This document shows positions 35,000-46,664 of a stretch of DNA of 64,000 nt, one piece after another. Below the pieces are notes generated by a model. The model was not told where the DNA came from. It worked only from the letters and a program-made list of their open reading frames with translations, and did no database searches. Both the position numbers and the translations under genes were made by a program. The DNA comes from Saccharum officinarum. Taxonomy: Eukaryota > Streptophyta > Magnoliopsida > Poales > Poaceae. The stretch covers positions 103,870,036-103,934,035 of the forward strand of contig CM036168.1 of assembly GCA_020631735.1 (NCBI GenBank). Direction: 5' to 3'. The first letter of the stretch is position 1. Each line of letters begins with the position of its first letter.

Positions 35000-35861
35000 T
35001 TGGTGAACTTAGTTACTTTCTTGGACTTCAAATCAAACAAATGAAAGAAGGTACATTTGTGAGCCAAACTAAGTACATCAAAGATATGCTCAAGAAGTTT
35101 GGCATGGAAGATGCAAAGAGTATTACAACTCCAATGGGCACTAGTGGAAGCTTGGATAGTGACAAGAGTGGCAACATGGTGGATCAAAAGCTATATAGAT
35201 CAATGATTGGTAGCCTACTCTATGTGACGGCATCAAGGCCCGATGTGATGTTTAGTGTATGCATGTGTGCAAGATTTCAAGCCTCACCAAGAGAAAGTCA
35301 TTTGAAAGCAACAAAGAGAATATTGAGGTACTTAAAGCATACACAAGATGTTGGATTATGGTATCCCAAAGGTGCAAGCTTTGAGCTAGTTGGATATTCG
35401 GATTCTGACTATGCCGGTGACAAAGTGGAGAGAAAGAGCACTTCCGGGACTTGTCAATTGTTGGGAAGATCACTTGTCTCATGGTCATCCAAGAAGCAAA
35501 ATAGTATTGCACTATCTACCGCCGAAGCCGAATACATCGCCGCGGGTAGTTGTTGTGCACAAATCTTGTGGATGAAGGCAACATTGAAGGATTTTGGAAT
35601 CAATTTCAAGAATGTGCCATTGCTATGTGACAATGAAAGTGCCGTGAAGCTAACCAACAATCCGGTTCAACATCAAAGAACAAAGCATATTGATGTTCGC
35701 CATCACTTTATTAGAGATCATCAACAAAGGGTGACATTGCTATTGAGAGTGTGGGCACCGAAGATCAATTAGCCGATCTATTCACCAAGCCACTTGATGA
35801 GAAGAGATTTCACAAGCTAAAGAATGAGTTGAACATACTTGACTTCTCCAACATGAGTTGA
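34990..35861 (+). pseudogene. Sirevirus pol: RT end and RNase H
   Basis: It starts with [17 protein letters not shown] and the RT thumb region, then RNase H with GYSDSDYAG, STAEAEYIA and LLCDNESA, which supply the acidic catalytic residues. The TKHIDVRHHFIRD motif follows. A further one-base frame change lies near 35728 in AAAGGG; the last residues are in another frame, ending at TGA 35859-35861. Confidence 0.87.
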
Positions 35862-37028
35862 TGCACCCCATATATGACATGCCTCTCCTTCGAGCCCCAA
35901 GGTACAATTAGTTGACATGTCATACATTCTATACTAAGGACATGTTTAGTGCATCTAGTCATGATTTCTAATGTTCTAGGATCATTCATGAAAATTAAAT
36001 GAATTTGAAGTTTATATGGTGCCACTATTGTTTCCATGACTTGTATGATCTAGTGGTAGCATATAACTTGTTTAAGTAGCTTGTGATCCTAAGTATTTAA
36101 TCTAGAAAACTTGTCTAAATATTTGCTTCAACATGGTGCATGATAACCCTTCTAGTGAGGTGTGAAGAAGCTTGCCCTTGGATCAAACCGAAGTATTTTA
36201 TTTATACAAGCAATCTAGGTTGAATCATAAACTTGATCCTCACCCCATATTTCAACATGATAATCTATCTAAAGTTTGCTCCTTGTGGTCAATTGGTGCC
36301 AAAGGGGGAGAAAGTATTGTTCACAAAGATAGAACTCAAAGGGAAGACAATGTTGTGGGGGAGAAAAATGTTGTTCACAAGATAGATTCTAAAAGGGGAG
36401 AATTGATAAAAGAAGGGGATCAACTAAAATTTTGAGCACACAAGTAGGGGGAGCAAGCTCTTTAAACATGAATGTTGCATTTCTATGTGCACTTCATATG
36501 TATGATGCATAGTTATGCATTTCGTTTTCTCCGATACATTGCTTGTGTGGTGACTTGCTAGTATAATTTGAATGATGCATTGTGGTACTAGCATGAATAG
36601 GAAGTAGTTAGATTTTCGTTGCTTCATGTTTTTCAAAGTGGTACTAGAGCCTTGCTTATAATGTTGATCTCATGAGGTTTCTAGTTATGTTTGTGCTTTT
36701 CCAAGTGGAATCTAACTACACAAGGTGCTAAGATGGTGTTTATCGCTACTCCGATGGTATCACGCTTCAAAGGTCTATAATCTAAAACACTTAGCACCTA
36801 TTGGTAGTCAATGCTCCTAATCTTTTCTATCTAACATGTATGCTTCCAAAATCCAAACATATAGCATACATGTAGGGGGAGCCATTGCTATCAATTTGAA
36901 TTCATGATCACTTGTTCATACTTCTTACACATGGTAATATACTTGGACAATGTGGCATGGGTTCAATCAAAATTTTATCATAATATCTTTGTGAAAGGTT
37001 TGTCACCAATTACCAACAAGGGGGAGAT
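35862..37028 (+). other. post-pol region with several polypurine tracts
   Basis: No ORF of note and no envelope-like protein. The purine tract AAGGGGGAG or a close variant recurs: near 36303, 36357, 36393, 36447, 36872 and, directly before the 3' LTR, CAAGGGGGAGAT at 37017-37027. The last is the expected plus-strand primer. Multiple such tracts before the 3' LTR are known from Sireviruses. Confidence 0.85.
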
Positions 37029-38985
37029 TGAAAGTCCTATGTTTGGTGTTGGTAATTAGTGACAATACCTATGTACTAATCCTATGCCTAAGTTGTATGT
37101 AGCATATGAGGATTAGTACATTCCAAGGTTGGTGGCAAGATGGACATGGTGATCATGATGGCCACACTTGGATTTGGACGCAACCCTATGTGATCAAGGC
37201 AAAGGTATATGCTTAAGGGTTGTGTTTTAGTAACCAAGACACCTAGTGGGTGTGGTTACATTATAGGATAGATAGCCGTACTATAAAGAGGGGAATGACG
37301 CGGCTATTGAACTCCTAAGTGCCTCTAGATGTGCATTTCATGATCATATGCATTTGGATAGAACTAATAACGCCTCGAAAAATGATTGTGAAAATGCTAA
37401 CACACATGCACATGGTGATGATCACTTGGTGGTGTTAGCACGTTTGGGATGGCGTTGGAGTTTAAGCGGTAGAGAGGGTTGGGGGTCCTCTCTCTCCTCC
37501 CGCCGAGCGTGCGAGCGCGGGATTCAGGCGATTTCGGGAAAATGAAATGTCTATTTTCCACTACGCCAGAAGTCGGAAATCAAACGGAAATCAAACGGAA
37601 GCGAACGTGGTCACAGTGGTGACCGGACGCAGCACCGGACGCAGCACCGGACGCTGCACCGGACGCGGTCACTGTGCGTCCGGCGCGTCCGGTCAGTGTC
37701 CAGTATCTGCGCGTTTTTCAGTTGCTGCACCGGACGCGAGGCGCGTCCGGTCACAGGCCACCGGACGCGTCCGGTGGTCCAGGGAGCTTACTGGACTCCA
37801 CCGGACGCGGTCACGGTGGCGTCCGGTCTGTTCACCAGCGCGTCCGGTGGTTGGTTTGTTTTGCGCGACTCAGAGTTCACCGGCGCGTCCGGTGTGTCAC
37901 GGGACCGGCGCGTCCGGTGGTGACCAGCGCGTCCGGTCGTTACGACCGGCGCGTCCGGTCAGTGTTTCGAATTTTAGCCGTTGAGACCGGCACGGCCGCG
38001 TCCGGTCACGCGACCAGCGCGTCCGGTCTGCGCGACTGCTGCTGATTTCAGTTTCTAACGGCTATATTCGAAGGGGTACGTCTATATATACTCGTTGGCC
38101 GGCTCAAGGCTCTAACTCTCGAACATTTTGACATACTTGTGAGCACTTTGAGCTAAGCAACTCCCCTCCCACTCATCTCTCTTACTTCTTTGCATATTCG
38201 AAGTGAGATTGAGTGATCCAAGTGCATTTGCATTGTGAGATTGCATCTAGTTGGCACTTGGTGGTTGATTTGCTGCGGGATTCTTGTTTCTCTTGGTGGT
38301 TGCCGCCACCTAGACGGCTTGTAGCAGCTTGGAGGCGTTGGCAAGAGTTGGTGATTGTATCTTGGCCACCTCCGGTGATTGTAAGGGGTTTGTGCCTACC
38401 TCGGCGAAGAGCCAAAGGCAACACTAGTGAATTGCTCGTGTCATTGCAACCTCTTGCCATTTGGTAGGTTCTTGTGGCGCCTTTTGAGAGGCTCGGTGTG
38501 TGACCGATTAGCCACCGAACCACGTGGTGAAGAGGGACACAACGGGGACTAGCGTGCCGGCAAGCACGTGAACCTCGGGATAAATCTTTGTGTCATCACT
38601 TTCATATTGTGATTGATTGATCCCGGTGTTTGGTCATCTTGGTATTCATTGTTGATTATATTGGTTGGCTCAATACTTCGCCCCTCGGTGATACCCTCCT
38701 ATCTCTCTTGTATTATTTGCTTAGTTATCTTTACTAGCTAGTTAGCTTTGCTAGAGTAGCTCTTTTGTGTAGCTTGCTAGTTGTAGTTGTAATTACCTTC
38801 TCGGTTTGACTTGTGCGGTTGAGTGCATATACTAGAATTGTGAATTGGATAGGTGGCTTGCAAACACCCCGTAGGCTAAGCAAAACTCGCATCTCGCTAT
38901 TTGTTTTATTGATAAACTTGTTTAGCTTGTCTTTGTAGAAATTTTTAATAGGCTATTCACCCCCTCTAGCCATCAAGACCTTTCA
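37029..38985 (+). repeat. 3' LTR
   Basis: TGAAAGTCCTATG...ACCTTTCA, followed by the target duplication AAGTC. Compared with the 5' LTR it has a G for C near 37449, several one-base run-length differences and one short rearranged block near 37985-38005 in the palindrome cluster. Confidence 0.95.
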
Positions 38986-38990
38986 AAGTC

Positions 38991-39239
38991 GCTGTGGGCC
39001 AACGCCGTTGTCCTCAACCGGACGGCGGAGCAGGATGCGGCCTGGGTCCGGTAGGTCGAGGCCGCGAAGGGGCGCCTGCGACAATGGCAGGGGGCAGTGG
39101 ATGCCATGGTGGTTGCTGGCCCTGATCCTGCCGTGGAGGGGCCGAACCGGCGGAGGTGGTGGCACCCGGTGCCGTCAAGGCGGGGCCCAGGTCATCGGCG
39201 ACGGCCGAGACTGCCGTCGAGGTCGTGACGGGCGAGGCA
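38991..39239 (+). pseudogene. continuation of the interrupted transposon ORF
   Basis: This follows directly on the sequence before 28425: the frame KS|LWANAVVLNRTAEQDAAW runs across the insertion site. It continues as Arg/Glu/Ala-rich text (VEAAKGRLRQWQGAVDA) with an in-frame TAG. It ends near 39239 where a different, AT-rich repeat starts. Confidence 0.65.
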
Positions 39240-42200
39240 TGTAACGGATCAACATAATTATACGAGATTAAGTAAGAAAATCTTCCACCGAGGCGGTTAA
39301 TTTATCAAACTTAAACCCGTATAACCCGAGATTCCGTGAAATCACAAGGGATTTCAAACCAACCAATATACAACCAAGATCATACTGATTTAGCAGCCAC
39401 AGTTCACATGATACGTAGAGTTCACAATAAAAGTGGAGTACATCGGAGTTTGGAATAAAAGTTATTACAACACAGTTCAAAATAACATAGCGGAAGCAAG
39501 TAGTTTTACACCCACACTTAGTTCAAATACAGTGGCAGTAGATAGTCATGGTCCACAAAAGCAGTAGATAAGACAAACAGAGTGACCCTTGCCCAAGGTC
39601 CTAGTTGTCGCCCATCGCCGGATACAGACAGTTGGAGCAGTACCCATAGTACATCTGGCCATTTGCAACAACAATGGGAACAACGCCCTAAGTACGAGAA
39701 TGTACTCAGCTAGACTTACCCGTCATAAACCAGAAATAAAGGACACCAAGGATCATGCAAGGCTTTATAGATTGGACTGGCTTGACTCATTTGCGAAAAA
39801 CATAAGTTGTTATGAAACTATACCAGTACTTTTTGCATCACTTTTAGTATAACCTATTCAAGCTAGGTAAGAAGCTATTGCTAGAACAATCACTTGATTC
39901 ATCATTAGCAATCTAGATTACCATATCAGGTTTAGCATTTCCAACATCATTCACTTAACCGTCAGTGTTCCATTAATGTTACTACGATGCCATAGCTCGA
40001 GTCAAGTGCTCACTAACCGGGAGCGACGACGATTCGAATCGAATTCCTATCCAGCTGGAGATTTATTCTCCACACAAACCATGTTTCCCTCGTCAGGGTC
40101 GCGTAGATCACCAATGACACTTTCCAAGAAGCCGTGGGATAATAATCATGGATCGCACTACCCAGGGACCGCCCGACTGCCAGGACGCACCTTGGGCTCA
40201 CTCTTCGCATCCCGTTACACCCCCTTCAACACCAGTCTGCCAACCCGAGTTTATCCGGCTCGAAAAGTGTCACTAGCTTCACGGTCGAAATGTACTTTAT
40301 TCGGCCAGCTAAATGTGAGGCATGCGTTCAACATGACAAGAGGACGAGCAACGATCGTCCTTAATCGACATAGGCGGAATCACTATAGTACAAAACCCTA
40401 TAAGACTCCGCTCGGTCTCCGTTTATCCATCAACACTTGGTTATTTTTTTATGATCACAATACAGCTAACCATAACCCGGTATCCACCTATAACTCGTAG
40501 GTGACAGGAAATCACCCGACTTCTACCGGTCTAAGCATGGCTAAGCAATTTACTCGATCCTGACCTAACAGGGTGAAAGATAATCTGGTGGCCAGGTAAT
40601 AATGCAACAACGGTTTCACTCAACTCCTATAACGTAATGCAACTATATATATAACTATAGTTCATGTAGTAAGGAACAACTTTTTATAAAATAGGAGACT
40701 TAAAATGCTCCGGGGCTTGCTCTTTCGAACGAGCTAGGATGGTGGTCGACGCACTCTGGCAGCTCCTCGCCTGACTCTTCTCCTGCACCTCCTGTGCCTG
40801 GGGTTCCTGCTGTCCGTCCAGCCTGCTCCTCTGTACTGCCCTGCGTGATCCGTTTTAGCCTGCGACTCCCTGGTATCGGATTAAGCTGTATGCTTGTGTT
40901 CCTATAAGTCATGTAGACATGCGAGTTATGTGCAAGTGATAGTAACATGCGATGATGCTGGATTGTGGTGGAGTGCTTGGATGACTGAGATGCAGATAAG
41001 CACATGGAATGAGCAGTTTGAATATAACTATTTCTTCTACAAGGTAGTCAACGTCATCAAGAACATGTACCCTAAAACATGCACCTTATCATTCTATTAG
41101 TTAGCCTATCATCTACATATACAAGTGAACCTAAGGTACTAAAGCTTACCAACCTAACTCATCCATAACATCAGCAAGGCATAAATGATGCTTCAAAGAT
41201 ACACAAAATATTTTTATTTCTTTAATTTCTCATAAAGAAAATCTTTTATTCCTATTTCACTAGGGTTACACAGCAACACCTATTTCTGGTGTAGATAAAA
41301 ATCTACCAAAATTACAGTAGATTACTCTTACCCTAACTAATATACTACTAAATTTTCATGAGAATTGCATAAGTAAAACTATCTATACAAAATAAACAAG
41401 TTATATCATAAATAATGAGCATGAAATTATTTTGTACTAGAAAAAGTATCAAACAACAGATTTCACACATTTTTCTATGTTACTAACAGTAAACTAACAT
41501 ACTACAAAAATTATCACATGTATGTTCTATACAAATTTAGCTCTCTACTAAAAATAACAAAGATTATCAATTAAAAGCATTTGAACTACACTTCAAAATT
41601 TCTCACAGAACATGCTTCACTAATATTTTTCATAGAAGTACATCACTAATAAAGATTAAAGCAACAAGAATCACATTTTCCCTTCATTATTTTATTTACT
41701 ACATATTTTCTAAGATATCACCATTTATAGCAATTAAATAAATTTGCACAGCAAAGTGTCACAAAATTAACATGAGCTATTTTTAAACTGTAGATCTATT
41801 CAAGAGGAACATTTCAAACTTTGTTTCATAATTTTTGGAGCTATAAATTGTACACAAACATTTTCCAAGTATTTTCTTTTCCCAAAACAAAATAAAAATT
41901 CAAAAACGAAATTTGGAAATCGTTTAACGGGCCAGCCCACTTGAAATCATCGGCCCAATGCCGTTTCAGCCGGAGCGCCGAGCGGGGAAAAAGAAAAACG
42001 GCCCGGTTCGGTGGTTCGGCCCAAGGCCGTTTGGCCCAGAGAGCAGAGAGGGGGGCGAAGCGCGGGGCGCGGCCACGGGTGGTCGGCGTCCCGACGTCGC
42101 GGGGGCAAAGCGGTGGTCGCCGTCGGCCAACCGGCCGACCCCCGCTCTGAGTGGCTACCTCGAGCGCGCATGGCTTCCGCAAAAGGATGGCGAGCACACA

Positions 42201-42912
42201 GTACCAATCAAGGGAAGGAGGGATCGAGGGTGCAGTGGCGGAGCTCGAGCCGGTGGCCGGCGCGCGGTGGCGCGCGCGGGAAAAGGAGAAATTGAGCCTC
42301 ACCATCGTCGAACAAGGGATACCGAGCCCCGTTCGGAGAAGAGGAGAAGGTGGCGGAGCTGGTGGCGAGACGGATCGGGAGGTGGCGCGGCCGTGGAGCG
42401 GGAACGACGGTGTTCGTCTCGGGCGGAGCGACGGCGGCGCGAGGAGGTGGGAGCGGCGGCTGCTACGGCTCGTGCGAGACCGAGAAAGGGCGAAATGGAG
42501 GGCGTGCTGAGGAGGAAGGAGCGGGCGCGGGTTCAAGGCGCATGGCGCGGCCGGTGGAGCCCACGACTCGCCACCCGTACGCCGAGGTGGAGAGCGGCGG
42601 CCACGCGGCGGGCGAGCCCTGACGCGGGTGTCGCGCTGGCGCAGGCGCGCGCGCGCGGAGGAGGAGAGCGGGGCAAGCGGGCCAGGCGGCGTCTGCTCAT
42701 GGCCGAAAGGGAAGCCGCGGCTCGTTAAAGAAGTAAAAGCATTTTTCTTTTTCTAAATAATTTGCAAATTTTTCTAATTGTTTTAAATTCGAATTTGAAG
42801 ATGAAAAAGAGGTTTTCAGAACTTTTCCCAAAATAAAAGTTGTTCAAAATTTAATTCTCTATAACTTTCATGTAGGGCACTTTTTAAAATTCTAAATATG
42901 ATTTTGAATTTT
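39240..42912. repeat. retroelement-like debris, no intact ORF
   Basis: The sequence changes abruptly at TGTAACGGATC. It then runs through moderately AT-rich text with short ORFs on both strands, a very AT-rich part (41150-41900), and a GC-rich block (41930-42720) with overlapping ORFs on both strands. I infer from the abrupt start and mosaic composition that it is a non-coding part of a further retroelement. I found no reverse transcriptase, integrase or LTR pair. It ends in the gap. Confidence 0.4.
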
Positions 42913-43012
42913 NNNNNNNNNNNNNNNNNNNNNNNNNNNNNNNNNNNNNNNNNNNNNNNNNNNNNNNNNNNNNNNNNNNNNNNNNNNNNNNNNNNNNNNN
43001 NNNNNNNNNNNN
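42913..43012. other. assembly gap (100 N)
   Basis: Exactly 100 N, a placeholder of unknown true size. The Helitron remnant on its right is cut by it. Confidence 0.99.
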
Positions 43013-43835
43013 TCTATCAACCATACAAGGACACTTTCTATTCAAGACTCCACAAGCGGTCCATGTAGCATATGCTTAATCACAAGTCCATGCAACACTG
43101 GGTACTTCCTTGTCTGGTATCTCTGCACAAATAACCTTGTCATATGCATCTGGGTTTGTCAACTTACTTCCTATTTCATAATCAATAGAATGTGCTCATG
43201 GGGCAAGCCCCTTTTTTGAAATTCCGTGACATGCACATAGGCTGCAACATCTCCAAAGTACATTTTCTTGGTCAATAAATCCATCAATGATCGTAACTTG
43301 GCCCTGTATACTCTTGAAACCAAGTCGGGTCTGTCTTGTGGTTGCTGCCCGCTCAAGATTTTCTGTGATCTCCTGCCATTGTGGATTGCATGTCATAGTG
43401 ATGAAATAATCTGGTTTGCCAAAACGCTGCACAATGTCCATTGTGTTAAGGTACCGTCGCATCATGTCACGATCACCACCTAGGAAGAACGCGGCAACAC
43501 AATTCTCTTGCCAACTTCAGAAGCTCTAGTCAACCAGACCCTACATCAACAAATGATTTTTTTAATCATGACATTTTATATATAATAAACCCATTCTCAA
43601 TGATATGTAATAATGACATATATATAATATAGTATAGGACATATTTAATATAGTGATAGGAATATAATTTTTGCAAAGAAAACAGTTGCCCCACCTGATA
43701 TAGTTCAACCCGTATGAGTTTCTGGTTTGTCGGGTTAGAATACCAATCAAGTCTCATAGATTCAATCTTGATATACATGTCTACAACCCACTGTTGCGCC
43801 GCTGTTGAAGTAAATAGGGCAAGGTCAATGAACAA
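43013..43835 (-). pseudogene. Helitron Rep (replication initiator) fragment
   Basis: On the minus strand, exon text QQWVVDMYIKIESMRLDWY...IRVELYQ (down to 43695) is followed by an intron (43541-43694, GT-AG). Then come RASEVGKRIVLP, GGDRDMMRRYLNTMDIVQRF, GKPDYFITMTCNPQWQEI, VTEFQKRGLPHEHILLIM and NRKCPCMVD. This is the Helitron-like N domain with the HxH two-histidine motif of rolling-circle Rep proteins (here HEH). There is a TAG before GGDRDM-linked text, a frame change after ENLER and another before the gap. The catalytic tyrosines and the helicase would lie beyond the gap. It is a degenerate autonomous-Helitron remnant. Confidence 0.85.
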
Positions 43836-44100
43836 ATAAACAATGAATAATCAATTTGATAGCAATGACATGTTCTAAACAGCGTATTGTTTTACCACCT
43901 GGCTGATCTGGTGCATTTGAAAGTGCAGTTGATTCTGCCTTTCGCCGAGCACGGTACTCCCGCTGCCTCTTATTCCTCTCCTCCCTTTTGTCGCTGGTTT
44001 CTTGAGCCCTTATCCTAGCGCGGTACTCATGTTGTTTCCTATTTCTTTCCTCTCTGCGTTGTTCTTCACTGCAAGTTGTTGACATGGCTTGTTTATACAT
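43836..44100 (-). pseudogene. Helitron N-terminal basic repeat region
   Basis: The minus-strand ORF carries two similar units, EERNRKQHEYRARIRAQE and EERNKRQREYRARRKAE, then ends in a hydrophobic tail from intron text. Such Arg/Glu-rich repeats precede the Rep domain in grass Helitron proteins, and its place upstream of the Rep fragment agrees. Confidence 0.6.
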
Positions 44101-44400
44101 GATGTTGTATATAAATCATGTGGCAATATGTGTGTATGGATATACCTGGAGTAGGTATGTTGGTTACATCGCTGAGCGCAATGCGTCCTTCTCCTGGCGT
44201 CCCCATTTTCCGTCGAGGGCTGGTAATCATAGAATAGGCATGTCCATATCAAATTTATAAATTGTGAGTTAGGCATCAGAATTACCAAACCTCAAAATTC
44301 TCACTGCATTTTTAGAGCTATATCAGGGATCTTGATCTGCATATACTCTATTGGGAACAATGCCGCGTAGATGTGCTAGAACCAATAAAGATGGCAGTGT

Positions 44401-44521
44401 GCAGGAGATAGAGGAAAAGTGCACATGTTTGCATACTTACTGAAATCTTTTGACACCGGTGCAGGAGATAGAGGAAAAGTGCACATGTTTGCATACTTAC
44501 TGAAATCTTTTTGACACCGGT
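44401..44521. repeat. 60-bp perfect tandem duplication
   Basis: GCAGGAGATAGAGGAAAAGT starts at 44401 and again at 44461. The two copies are identical except that the T run before GACACCGG has four Ts in the first and five in the second. It is very recent or an assembly stutter. Confidence 0.9.
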
Positions 44522-44741
44522 GTGAAAGTTACAGGTTTAGAAGTTGAGAGTTCAGAGTTAAGAGAACTCGATGACCGCTGCATTAGAAGAGAGCATTAGA
44601 AAGACCGGTCGTTATGTGTGTAGAACAAATTTCTCATATCTGATTATTATATCTTCTGATTATTAGATATCAAAATTAACAAACATTGAAACGGAAACCT
44701 TAAACAAAATTGGTAGACAAACTGGAGGAACAAATGTGCAA

Positions 44742-45233
44742 TCACCAAACTGCACGCACCTGATCTCCGACGTGCACCCACTCGGCTGCCGGCTGGTGTT
44801 CTGTGGTTCCTTGCGTCACGGCGGGATGCGCATCCGGGAAGGAAGGGGTGGAGGCGGAGAGCCGCCGTGTGCGTGACAGCGGCGGGCGAGCACGGGAGCG
44901 CGGCTTCGCAAGCGCCGCCGTGCACGCCGGCCGAGAGGCAGGGCAGGCGGCGGGCGAGCGCGGTTCCGCAGGCGGCATGCGTGCCGGCCGAGAGGCAGGG
45001 CAGGCTCTGGCCCCGTGGCTGTAGGCGCAGCCCCAGTTGCCGCGAGCGGTGGACTCCGTGGCGCGGCGGACGCTGACCACCGAGGTAGCGACGACGGTTG
45101 CACTGAAGTGGCGATCGTGGCCTGGGCGACCGAGAGCGAGCGGCAGGCTGCGTGATCTTCGCGCGTGAGTCGCGCGTGTGATTATCCGCGGCTCGTTGTC
45201 GTGGGCGTGGGGAGGATGAGGAGGATGATACAC
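44742..45233. other. GC-rich block, coding status doubtful
   Basis: Long ORFs overlap on both strands, rich in Ala, Arg and Pro. A 22-base direct repeat (GCCGGCCGAGAGGCAGGGCA...) occurs near 44927 and 44985. No domain is recognisable. It may be a promoter or first exon carried by the Helitron, but I have no evidence for a protein. Confidence 0.35.
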
Positions 45234-46524
45234 TCGATCCGGACCTTTGATTTTGAGTGAGTAAGGAGAGAGAATGTTTAGAATAAATCTGGACAGTTCG
45301 TTTTAAATGTGTTGTTTTTGTGGGTATAATTTTCTGGGTGCATGGATGAGAGGCTTCTCCGCAGGGACGTTTTTTTGGAGTGGATGTAGAAAAGAAAATG
45401 ATGGTGCATTAGTAGGGTAGATAATCTGCACTTAGGTTCATACGTACCCCACCCACGGCTGGGGTATGGATCTCGCAGCAGCATGTAGGTGCTGCTGCCG
45501 TTGATTCGGTTAATAACGTGAGAGACGGGTTTGGAACTTGGAAGGAAGACAGATAAAGAGAGAAGCTAGACAAGGAAGAAAGAAAGAATAATCAAACGGA
45601 CAAAGCGTGTGCAATCTTATCTTTGATTATTCCATCCTCTGATCGGTCCGGAGGATATAGTAGGATAACAATCCAATGATAAAGCTGTTCCTTCCTTTCG
45701 CTTCTCGCTGGTCTTTTTCTGCCCGACCCAGTTTATTTTTTATTTTATTTATTTATGTATATTTCAAGGACAATTCCAACACGGAGGGAGTTGTTTGTTA
45801 GGTAGTACTTAGTGTAGTACGTAGTACTAGCTGCACCGTGAGTACTTTTCCAACCCAAAAAAAACTGTTTCGTTGGATTATCCGGGGGCACGTGAAACGT
45901 TTCGTTGGATTGGAAAAACGAAGTCTCCCGGATCTTTCTTATCCGAATTTCCATCCAATGATCTTTTTGAAGCTCTCCTTTTTCGTTTCAGAAGGAAAAG
46001 AAGAAGAATCCACTCAGCTCCTGTGGTGGTGGTGGTGGTGGGCAGTGGCCACGCGCCCACGCCCACGCAGGTGTCCAGGTCCAGCAAAAGGCACGGGCGG
46101 GCGGGCGGGCGGTTGGGAGTTGGGAAGGCGATCCGTGCGCCGCGCCCCGCCCAACCACGTCGCCGTGGCCGAGCGCGGCGTCAAATCACGGCTCCCAATA
46201 ATGGAGACGGAGGCCAAGCAGCTTGCACCCCATCTGGCCATCTGGCCATCTCGTGAGTCCCAGCTCTTGCTCATCTGGTCCATGGACCATGGCAGATGCT
46301 GTACAAGCTCCAATGACCGACCGACTGACTAGCTGAATGGAATGGGATGGATGGATGGAGGGATGGCAAGGGAGGAAGCTGCCAAGGAGACCAATCAGGC
46401 AAACTGATATTTCTGTGGCTGCTCCGCGCACGTCAGCTTTACCAATCCAGGTCTTTTCATACGATGCTCATCATTGAACCGGATCGTACCACTCCTACGA
46501 TGGAGGAGCACTGAATCCAGCTTA
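45234..46524. other. intergenic, no gene seen
   Basis: It contains a GGT microsatellite (about 46021-46042) and a GGGC run (about 46096-46112), plus a direct repeat of GTTTCGTTGGATT near 45867 and 45900. The GC-rich part 46000-46200 has ORFs on both strands without recognisable domains. Confidence 0.45.
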
Positions 46525-46661
46525 GGGCTTGTTTGATAAATATGTACCCACCTAAATACACATGTGTTGGAGGGGAATGGAATGAAATTTAGTTCAATTC
46601 CACTCCAATACACTTCAACATATGTGGATTTAGATGAATACATGCGCATCTAAACAAGGCC
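46525..46661. mobile_element. Tourist-like MITE, 137 bp
   Basis: GGGCTTGTTTGATAAATATG at the left and AAACAAGGCC at the right are inverted ends, flanked by TTA on both sides (46522-46524 and 46662-46664). The interior has inverted ACACATGTGTTGGA and CTTCAACATATGTG segments. It is a compact, complete PIF/Harbinger-type MITE. Confidence 0.8.
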
Positions 46662-46664
46662 TTA

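Larger units (their letters stand above)
28430..38985 (+). mobile_element. Sirevirus-type Ty1/copia LTR retrotransposon, complete length
   Basis: A 10.56-kb element with LTRs of 1955 and 1957 bp, a perfect five-base target duplication, a tRNA-Met-type primer site, gag with coiled coil and zinc knuckles, then protease, integrase, reverse transcriptase and RNase H in copia order. Sirevirus features are the palindromic CpG-rich motif cluster before the LTR core promoter, the coiled-coil gag, and the repeated polypurine tracts before the 3' LTR. No envelope-like ORF is seen between pol and the 3' LTR. LTRs differ at only about ten places, so the insertion is young. Coding regions hold at least four frame changes, so this copy as assembled is not competent. 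It landed in the ORF of an older retroelement derivative. Confidence 0.93.

Noticed and set aside
35862..37028. envelope-like ORF of a Sirevirus
   Set aside because: I looked for a long ORF with signal or membrane segments after pol and found only short frames and polypurine tracts.
41841..42536. 231-codon minus-strand ORF and the overlapping 256-codon plus-strand ORF
   Set aside because: Opposed frames in a GC-rich non-coding block of retroelement debris. Low-complexity composition and no domain.
44742..45233. 163-codon minus-strand ORF
   Set aside because: Pro/Ala/Arg-rich, contains a duplicated 22-base DNA repeat, and has no known domain.
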